Below are positions 13,964-19,004 of a stretch of 19,004 bases of DNA, one piece after another. Position 1 is the first letter of the stretch. Every line of letters starts with the position of its first letter. The notes below the pieces were generated by a model, which was given only the letters and a program-made list of their open reading frames with translations, made no database searches and was not told the origin of the DNA. Source of the stretch: CAZYPH01 sp964649095 (lineage in GTDB: Bacteria; Bdellovibrionota; UBA1018; UBA923); NCBI GenBank assembly GCA_964649095.1, contig CAZYPH010000036.1, forward strand, positions 1 to 19,004, in the 5' to 3' direction. The translations under genes were made by a program, and so were the position numbers.

Positions 13964-15127
13964 TTAGGGAGTTCCAAAATCATCCCGCTCGCGAATATCT
14001 TGTTGGTGGCTATTCGTAATCCGATTGTTATTGAGCACGGGTGGTATACCTAAAGACGTTAAGCCAATAAAATCAAAACCAATGCCTCGTTGATCGACAT
14101 CGGTATGGTGGACAACGAGGCCATTGGTTTGATGAGCCAAGATTCCAATCCCATACTTCTCACCGCTGATTTTCAAATTTCTTACCGTAATATTTTCGCC
14201 CAAAAGTAGTAATCCGACCTTAGCCTGCGGGCCTGAGAGCTCAAATCCGGCGCCATCGAAGACCACGTTTGTTCCAATAATAGTTAGTAGAGGTAGCTTT
14301 CGTTCTGGGCATGTAATGTCTGATGTTAACGTGTGGCTTTGATCCAGCACGCTTCCACAGGTTACAGCAACCGACGGTGTTTTGAGCGTGAGGCTTACTG
14401 CAGTGGCTGGGCAGCCATTATCACCGTTCAAAATACTGAGGTAAAGAGCCTTGGCATGGAACTCCTGATACTGGCCCAGACTCAGATCGGGTTGGAAATG
14501 TAGCTTGGTGTGTGCGGTAGTATCTCGGCACGGTGGTTTATTCGGATTGCCCCTGCAATCTAGCGACGTGCTGGTGCTTGTGCGCATACAGTACTGAAAG
14601 CGGTAAGTGAACCCATTGGTTGAATTTGTGGTGCAGTTGTTCGATCGCGTTGATTGACCTTGGCCTTGATAAAAACAAGTCACATCGTTTTCGTCTTCGT
14701 TAGTGTTCGTAAAACGAAATGTGGCCCAATGGGTGCCGCTACGTCCTGAACGTACGGTGATGGATTCCGCAATTAGCAGGCTTTTTTCTTCTAAAAACTG
14801 CGCAGAATAGTCTTCATTGGTCGTCGGGCGGTAGGTTTGCCGGGATTCAAGAGTTAACGACGAATTTTGCGCGGGTAGTGTTCGGCTCTGTGCAACGATC
14901 TCAATCAACTCTTCATCCGAGACATTGGGAATTTGTACCGTGCTATTCGGAGGAGGGGGATTTGCCGACGCGTCGCCATTGTTTGGAACCGCATCTCGAA
15001 TACGTTCCTGCAAATCGTTGAGCTTGGAACAACCAAACGTATGCAGCCCCATGGCGGCTACGATTAACCAAACAAATGAGGCCCAAATCCAATCTAATAC
15101 GGCACTTTTACTGTGAGAGGTTTTCAC
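13964..15127 (-). CDS. Predicted lipoprotein with beta-helix C-terminus
   Basis: A surface or periplasmic lipoprotein of unknown role. The N-terminal hydrophobic segment ends in HTFGC (Cys33), followed by a polar, Pro-rich linker (ANPPPPNST). The middle (about 70-250) is Thr/Ser/Asn-rich with Cys that may form disulfides (TCFYQGQ, NNCTTN, LDCRGN, PPCRDT). The last 115 residues run as repeating short strands (NVVFDGAGFELSG, VGLLLLGENITVRNLKIS, YGIGILAHQTNGLVVHHTDV, IGFDFIGL), the signature of a right-handed parallel beta-helix as in NosD- or pectate-lyase-like proteins. Fewer turns than usual suggest a small or truncated helix. The start is GTG 15127, since the frame is closed just upstream. 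An AGGAGG sits 17 bases before it, farther than usual. No catalytic motif is evident. Confidence 0.68.
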   Translation of the reverse strand: MKTSHSKSAVLDWIWASFVWLIVAAMGLHTFGCSKLNDLQERIRDAVPNNGDASANPPPPNSTVQIPNVSDEELIEIVAQSRTLPAQNSSLTLESRQTYRPTTNEDYSAQFLEEKSLLIAESITVRSGRSGTHWATFRFTNTNEDENDVTCFYQGQGQSTRSNNCTTNSTNGFTYRFQYCMRTSTSTSLDCRGNPNKPPCRDTTAHTKLHFQPDLSLGQYQEFHAKALYLSILNGDNGCPATAVSLTLKTPSVAVTCGSVLDQSHTLTSDITCPERKLPLLTIIGTNVVFDGAGFELSGPQAKVGLLLLGENITVRNLKISGEKYGIGILAHQTNGLVVHHTDVDQRGIGFDFIGLTSLGIPPVLNNNRITNSHQQDIRERDDFGTP

Positions 15128-15231
15128 AAACTACGTTGCCCCCGCCTCCTGATTGTAGAAGGGGGAGAGATGCGAAGCCAGAGCCTCTTAACTGTTGGTG
15201 TGAGCCCTCAGGCAGTAATTGCCGAGGTTTA

Positions 15232-15912
15232 TTATGGCGAAAGGAGCTCTAAACTTGAGGTTTTAATTAATCCGAATGACCATCGTAGTACGACTAAAGC
15301 GCCTACTATGCCGACCGCAGCATCCAGCCACAGAAGCCCAAAGTGTTTACCTAAAACAAGCGATACAATAGCCAGAATCGACGTCAGAGCATCGGCTAAT
15401 ACATGGGCATAGGCGCCTTTAATGTTCGAGTCGGGTAGGTGGTGGTCATGATGGTGGTGTGCGTTAGAAGAATGCTCGCCGTGCTCGTGGTGGTGCGTGT
15501 GTTGATGCCCCAGCAGCCAAGCACACACCAGATTGGTGATTAACCCTAAAATAGAAATGGCAATGGCCTCATCGAAATGTATGCGCTCGGCTGTCAACAG
15601 ATGGCGGCCCGATTCGATCAGCATTCCAATACCGATAAAACCCAAAAACAAAGCGCTCGTATAACCGCCTAGTGCGATGATTTGGTTTTGTCGAAAACGT
15701 TGAAACTTGGGGACTCTAGTGGCCCGGTAAGCAAACCACGATACTAATAACGCTCCTGTATGTGAGGCCATGTGCCAACCGTCAGCCGTAAGAGCCATCG
15801 AGCTAGTCCAGTACCCCGCTACGATCTCTAAAACCATGACTATAGCTGTAATAATTACTACTTGAAAGGTCCGACGTTCTAGTTGGTTGTTAGTGTGTGT
15901 GGTATTTGCCAT
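15232..15912 (-). CDS. Cation diffusion facilitator, DmeF-like, without C-terminal domain
   Basis: An inner-membrane metal/proton antiporter that probably exports Co, Ni, Zn or Cd. The core has six hydrophobic segments. The metal-site motifs are TM2 ALTADGWHMASHTGAL (His47 and His51, an HxxxH where many CDF proteins have HxxxD) and TM5 HVLADALTS (His170, Asp174). Between TM4 and TM5 lies a His-rich loop of about 20 residues (HQHTHHHEHGEH, HHHHDHH). The TM2 pattern resembles DmeF-type exporters. At 226 residues the protein ends just after TM6 at LELLSP, before the usual cytoplasmic domain of about 80 residues. Two tandem stops follow, and the next 100 bases do not encode an obvious CDF tail in other frames. 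There is no Shine-Dalgarno site. A perfect inverted repeat lies 14 bases ahead of the ATG. Confidence 0.9.
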   Translation of the reverse strand: MANTTHTNNQLERRTFQVVIITAIVMVLEIVAGYWTSSMALTADGWHMASHTGALLVSWFAYRATRVPKFQRFRQNQIIALGGYTSALFLGFIGIGMLIESGRHLLTAERIHFDEAIAISILGLITNLVCAWLLGHQHTHHHEHGEHSSNAHHHHDHHLPDSNIKGAYAHVLADALTSILAIVSLVLGKHFGLLWLDAAVGIVGALVVLRWSFGLIKTSSLELLSP

Positions 15913-15925
15913 TCGAGTTTGTGGT

Positions 15926-15965
15926 GTGCCTAAAATGTAAGTTTTACACTTTTCATTTTAGGCAC
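15926..15965. promoter_or_regulatory. Perfect 12-bp inverted repeat upstream of the CDF gene
   Basis: Arms 15926-15937 (GTGCCTAAAATG) and 15954-15965 (CATTTTAGGCAC) are perfectly complementary with a 16-base spacer. The repeat lies between the peptide transporter stop and the metal exporter start. No T-run follows on the minus strand, so it looks more like an operator or a leader RNA stem than an intrinsic terminator. Confidence 0.7.
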
Positions 15966-15987
15966 AGCTTAAAAATAGAACCAGTTT

Positions 15988-17379
15988 TTAGACGCCTTTT
16001 CCGATGATTTTTTTCAACGGAATATTGGCACCGTAAAACAACAGACCGGCGGCAATGCCCATACCTGTTAACAGCGTGAAGAAGTTGTCTTTTGGCATGA
16101 CGTCGTACCAGCTAGCAATATAGCCCGCCAAATAGTTACCGAAAAAGCTCGACATCAACCACATGCCCATCAACATCGAAACCAATCGAGCCGGCGCCAA
16201 TTTGGTCACTAGTGACAGACCGATTGGTGAAACGTACAGCTCACCCATAGTGAACAACCATGTCGTGCCTGCTAGCCAAAGTAGGCTGCCCTTTTCGTCG
16301 GCTGCAACCATTTTCGACGCTACAATCATGATAATAAATGCGGCCCCTGTTAGTAGGCAGCCCAAGCCCATCTTGCTGGTGCTCGAAGAGGAGTGGCCTT
16401 GCTTTGCGCGGTGGCGCCACCACATGTCTAAGAATGGTGCAAACATAAAAATAAAGGCTGGGTTCATCGACTGGTACCAAGACGAGGGCAAATCAAAACC
16501 TAAAAAATGCCAATTCGTATTGTCTTCAGCCCACAATTGTAACGAAGAGCCTTGCTGCTCAAAAATTCCCCAGAACGCAATATTGAGCATGCAGAGAACG
16601 GCAAGGGCCAAAATACGCTGCATTTCTTGTTTTGTGAGTGGCTCACTATTTTGTGTATGGCCCTCTTTTATAGCCTGAGCCGCTCGTTGAGTAATGCGGT
16701 CTTGCGGCAACAGGTGGCGCCCAAAGTGGTAAACCACAAGGCCTAGTAACATACCAATACCCGCAGCGCCGAATCCATAGTGCCAGCCCACTTTTTGCCC
16801 CAACGTTCCGCAGACTAGAGGTGAAAAAAAGGCACCGAGGTTAATACCCATGTAAAAAATAGTGAAAGCACTGTCGCGGCGCGCGTCGCCTTGTTCGTAA
16901 AGGTTACCTACTTGAGACGAAATATTGGGCTTAAAACAACCATTGCCCAAAATAAGAAAAAATAACGCTGGTAGAAATAGACTCTCTGCCGCCATTAAAA
17001 AGTGGCCTATCGCCATCAAAAAGCCGCCCAGATAGACTGACTTGCGTTGGCCGAGCATTCTGTCGGCCAGAATACCGCCAAATAACGGCGTAAAATAAAC
17101 CAAGCCGGTATAAATGCCATAAATCTGCGCACTCATCGCCGATACTTGTAATGGCCCCAAAAAAGCCTCGAGAACCGCTTTCAAAGTGTCGTAGCCTAGT
17201 ACAGACGATGCTTTCTCTGGGTCTAACAACAGATACTTCGCCATGTAGAGCATCAACAAAGCACGCATGCCGTAGTACGAAAATCGTTCCCACATTTCGG
17301 TGAAGAACAGAACAAATAACCCTTTGGGGTGGCCCCACAGAGTGGGTTGTTTTGAAAGAGCGCTAGTTGTTTGAGCCAC
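15988..17379 (-). CDS. POT/PTR2-family proton-coupled peptide transporter
   Basis: An inner-membrane symporter that takes up di- and tripeptides with protons (major facilitator superfamily). The TM1 signature EMWERFSYYGMRALLMLYM contains the conserved E-x-x-E-R (28-32). The second family signature is present as FTIFYMGINLGAFFSPLVCG. It also has GGILADRMLGQRKSVYLGG in loop 2-3 and GNGCFKPNISSQVG. The length of 463 residues is close to that of the family; 12 or more hydrophobic segments are visible. The start is GTG at 17379 with AAGGGAG 9 bases upstream. It is the first gene of a minus-strand run ending with the CDF exporter, but the 12-bp dyad between them suggests separate control. A peptide diet would suit a proteolytic or predatory lifestyle; this is only an inference. 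Confidence 0.94.
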   Translation of the reverse strand: MAQTTSALSKQPTLWGHPKGLFVLFFTEMWERFSYYGMRALLMLYMAKYLLLDPEKASSVLGYDTLKAVLEAFLGPLQVSAMSAQIYGIYTGLVYFTPLFGGILADRMLGQRKSVYLGGFLMAIGHFLMAAESLFLPALFFLILGNGCFKPNISSQVGNLYEQGDARRDSAFTIFYMGINLGAFFSPLVCGTLGQKVGWHYGFGAAGIGMLLGLVVYHFGRHLLPQDRITQRAAQAIKEGHTQNSEPLTKQEMQRILALAVLCMLNIAFWGIFEQQGSSLQLWAEDNTNWHFLGFDLPSSWYQSMNPAFIFMFAPFLDMWWRHRAKQGHSSSSTSKMGLGCLLTGAAFIIMIVASKMVAADEKGSLLWLAGTTWLFTMGELYVSPIGLSLVTKLAPARLVSMLMGMWLMSSFFGNYLAGYIASWYDVMPKDNFFTLLTGMGIAAGLLFYGANIPLKKIIGKGV

Positions 17380-17487
17380 TTATTTTTACTCCCTTAAAAT
17401 AGCTTTAATCAGCCAACTCCACTAACACTACACTTAGTACTTAACGCGGTAGCGTAAAGGGTTTGTGAATCGTTGTAGAAAAGTAGG

Positions 17488-17502
17488 CGGATCTTAGATC
17501 CG
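17488..17502. promoter_or_regulatory. Short perfect dyad in the divergent spacer
   Basis: CGGATC-TTA-GATCCG lies 28 bases before the methyltransferase start and about 110 bases before the POT gene on the other strand. It is followed directly by TATAAC (17503-17508), a possible -10 box, so it could be an operator. The rest of the 151-base spacer shows nothing recognisable. Confidence 0.35.
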
Positions 17503-17530
17503 TATAACAATTTCATGGTCAGCTCAAGTT

Positions 17531-18280
17531 ATGAAGCCCATTCAGGTTAGAAAATTTTCTCCCGACGCGGTGCCTGTTAGAAAAGATGCCGGTCTATTTG
17601 AAAGTTTTTCATTGGTGCCCGATGCTCGTGAGTTAAATAAAAAAAATTTAAAGATATCTCCGCATAGGTACGACTACCCCGCAAAAGTGTCTTTGAGTCG
17701 GCCCCTGTATTTCGAAATTGGGTGTGGGGTTGGTAAACACCCCATTGCCCTCGCGAAGGCCGAGCCGGGCGCTGATATTATCGCGTGTGAACACACTACA
17801 TCGCGTAGTAATACCCTGCGTGCCCATGTGCGGTCGGCACTAGTGGCCGGTGTGTCGTTAGATAATTTCTATTTTTGCCATGGCAATGCCATCAGTGTTT
17901 TAACGCACGAGGTGCCCTCTAAGAGTTTAGATCGCATCTATCTATTGTATCCGAACCCCTACCCCAAACCGAAAGATCTCAATAAACGTTGGCATGCTAT
18001 GCCATTTTTTAGTGTGTTATTAGATCGTTTGAAGCCAGGTGGCGTTTTGATTTTGTCTACAAATATAGAAAATTATATATTAGAGGCCCGCCAGTATATC
18101 GAACACTACTGGTCACAGTTTGTTAAAATTGAGGTAGTCGAATTTATGGCGTTAAAATCTCATAATATACAAAAATTTAAATATGATGTTGAAGCGCCGC
18201 GTACACACTTTGAAAAAAAATATTTAGAACGCGCACAAACTTGTTTTCATTACTGTGTGCGAGTGCACGAGAGTTCGTAA
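17531..18280 (+). CDS. TrmB-like SAM-dependent methyltransferase
   Basis: A class I methyltransferase most like TrmB, which makes N7-methylguanosine at position 46 of tRNA. Motif I is YFEIGCGVGKHPIALAKAEP (60-79), followed by an acidic residue at the end of strand 2 (IIACEHT, Glu87) and the strand-4 region SLDRIYLLYPNPYPKPKD (132-149). TrmB normally has L-F-P-D-P-W-P-K-x-R-H-x-K-R-R at that position. Here Asp is Asn, Trp is Tyr and the basic run is changed (PKPKDLNKRWH). The protein then has FFSVLLDRLKPGGVLILSTN. The N-terminal 50 residues are a basic extension. The changes leave activity or target uncertain: either a divergent TrmB or a paralogue. No Shine-Dalgarno site is seen. msrA follows 40 bases later. 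Bases 18060-18200 use many ATA/TTA codons. Confidence 0.78.
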   Translation: MKPIQVRKFSPDAVPVRKDAGLFESFSLVPDARELNKKNLKISPHRYDYPAKVSLSRPLYFEIGCGVGKHPIALAKAEPGADIIACEHTTSRSNTLRAHVRSALVAGVSLDNFYFCHGNAISVLTHEVPSKSLDRIYLLYPNPYPKPKDLNKRWHAMPFFSVLLDRLKPGGVLILSTNIENYILEARQYIEHYWSQFVKIEVVEFMALKSHNIQKFKYDVEAPRTHFEKKYLERAQTCFHYCVRVHESS

Positions 18281-18320
18281 TAAGAGCTTATAATTTGAAC
18301 TTCTTTGGAGGATAATTTTT

Positions 18321-18842
18321 ATGACGAAAAATCCTAACACCGCCATTTTAGCGGCCGGTTGTTTTTGGGGAGTCGAACAACTGGTTCGATCGCTACCCGG
18401 TGTCATCGATACCGAGGTCGGTTATATCCAGAGTGCTGAGGCTGATAGGCAGCTACCGCAAGGTGCCGTCGCACCTACGTATTCTCAGGTAAAGACGGGG
18501 CAAACCGAGTATGCTGAAGCGATTCGAATCGTTTTTGATGCACAGCAGATTTCGTACGATCAAATTCTAGATCATTTTTTTCGTCTGCATAATCCGACAA
18601 CGGTTGATCGTCAGGAGAATGATGTCGGGCGTCAATATCGTTCTGCGATATTTTATAGCAGCGAGGCTCAAAACGCGGCGGCCCATCAAGCGATCGAGCG
18701 GGCCCAGAAATCAGGGCGTTGGTCAAAGCCCCTTGTAACGCTTGTAGAAGAGGCCGGCTACTTTCACGTGGCTGAGGCGTACCACCAAGACTATCTGCAA
18801 AAAAATCCCGATGGGTACAATTGCCATTACTGGCGATCGTAA
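18321..18842 (+). CDS. msrA: Peptide methionine sulfoxide reductase A
   Basis: It reduces the S-form of methionine sulfoxide in oxidised proteins. The catalytic motif AAGCFWGVEQ holds Cys14. Downstream are FFRLHNPTTVDRQENDVGRQYRSAIFY (the conserved sulfoxide-binding stretch), EEAGYFHVAEAYHQDYLQKNP and a Cys168 near the end (YNCHYWRS) that could resolve the disulfide. In place of the common G-Y-x-G-G...T-G-H-A-E-A, this protein has GYIQSAEADRQLPQ...TGQTEYAEA, a slightly longer loop with Tyr instead of His. The length of 173 residues is typical. The ATG follows GGAGG by 9 bases. It lies 40 bases after the methyltransferase gene and may share its transcript, and is convergent with the partial gene at the right edge. 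Confidence 0.95.
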   Translation: MTKNPNTAILAAGCFWGVEQLVRSLPGVIDTEVGYIQSAEADRQLPQGAVAPTYSQVKTGQTEYAEAIRIVFDAQQISYDQILDHFFRLHNPTTVDRQENDVGRQYRSAIFYSSEAQNAAAHQAIERAQKSGRWSKPLVTLVEEAGYFHVAEAYHQDYLQKNPDGYNCHYWRS

Positions 18843-18849
18843 ACTTTTA

Positions 18850-19004
18850 TTATTTATGGCGACGGCGTCGAGCCGGTTGGTATTCGATTGTCATACCGTC
18901 ATTGGTTTCCACGCGGCGGATGGCAATCTGCTCTACACATCGAAAACGATTAGTGATGCGCTGGGCGGGGTACCGAACCGCATTCGCATCGGGCATGTTA
19001 GCCG
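18850..19004 (-). CDS. C-terminal part of an unidentified protein (5' end outside window)
   Basis: On the minus strand an open frame enters from the window edge and runs for about 51 codons to tandem TAA stops. It ends YPAQRITNRFRC, then IAIRRVETNDGMTIEYQPA and a basic tail RRRRHK. The family is not recognised. The plus strand is also open over almost the same bases (ATG 18856) but has no ribosome site. The minus frame is preferred because of its tandem stops and protein-like tail and the 7-base convergent spacing from msrA. The evidence is modest. Confidence 0.5.
   Translation of the reverse strand, partial: ANMPDANAVRYPAQRITNRFRCVEQIAIRRVETNDGMTIEYQPARRRRHK

Noticed and set aside
15113..15412. 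99-residue plus-strand open frame across the CDF and lipoprotein gene ends
   Set aside because: It covers the 3' end of the CDF gene on the other strand, with low-complexity Ser/Thr/Arg content and no support as a protein.
15926..15965. Reading the 12-bp dyad as an intrinsic terminator of the POT gene
   Set aside because: No T-tract follows on the minus strand, and the 16-base loop is long for an intrinsic terminator.
16163..16678. 171-residue open frame opposite the POT transporter
   Set aside because: It is antisense to a strongly conserved gene, has no domain-like sequence and no ribosome site.
1..19004. Mobile element, prophage, CRISPR array, defence system or RNA genes
   Set aside because: No transposase, integrase, phage or Cas genes, regularly spaced repeats, or rRNA/tRNA-like sequence were recognised. 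Gene content is mainly housekeeping, envelope and motility.

Overview
This window looks like a piece of chromosome from a flagellated, chemotactic Gram-negative bacterium of moderate GC content. It carries a flagellin, CheW-, CheX- and CheY-type proteins, a Tat-exported high-potential iron-sulfur protein, lipoproteins and an outer-membrane-barrel-like protein. The flagellin style together with the CheX and HiPIP genes would suit Bdellovibrionota or a related delta-proteobacterial lineage. That assignment is an inference from gene style and is not proven. No phage, transposon, CRISPR, rRNA or tRNA was seen. A run of 10 N at 10742-10751 suggests a draft or scaffolded assembly.

Layout. 1-816 (+) is the 3' part of a tandem CheW-domain protein, cut by the window edge. 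937-3113 (-) holds a small DUF2892-like membrane protein, a flagellin with a sigma-28-type promoter and a clear intrinsic terminator, and a TruC-like tRNA pseudouridine synthase. 3159-5806 (+) holds cinA and an exported alpha/beta hydrolase whose signal-peptide codons contain a (TA)9 microsatellite. 5815-9103 (-) is prfC followed by a multi-spanning GT-C-like membrane protein. 9283-12042 (+) holds a degenerate receiver-CheX fusion, cheY and an orphan LivK-like binding lipoprotein whose ribosome site lies in a long hairpin. 12048-13214 (-) is a LysM plus beta-barrel protein. 13288-13936 (+) is a small charged unknown protein overlapping a HiPIP gene. 13964-17379 (-) holds a beta-helix lipoprotein, a short DmeF-like cation diffusion facilitator preceded by a perfect 12-bp inverted repeat, and a POT-family peptide transporter. 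17531-18842 (+) is a TrmB-like methyltransferase and msrA. A partial minus-strand gene occupies the right edge.

How the genes work together. The motility theme (CheW, flagellin, CheX, CheY) recurs, but the genes are scattered among housekeeping functions: translation (truC, prfC, trmB), NAD and protein repair (cinA, msrA) and transport (POT, CDF, binding protein). CheY and the CheX fusion are the clearest functional pair: a response regulator and its probable phosphatase. Most of the region is ordinary. The points most worth a second look are the (TA)n tract, the hairpin over the binding-protein RBS, the dyad upstream of the metal transporter, the receiver-CheX fusion, and several lead genes without Shine-Dalgarno sites that have -10-like boxes almost at the start codon.
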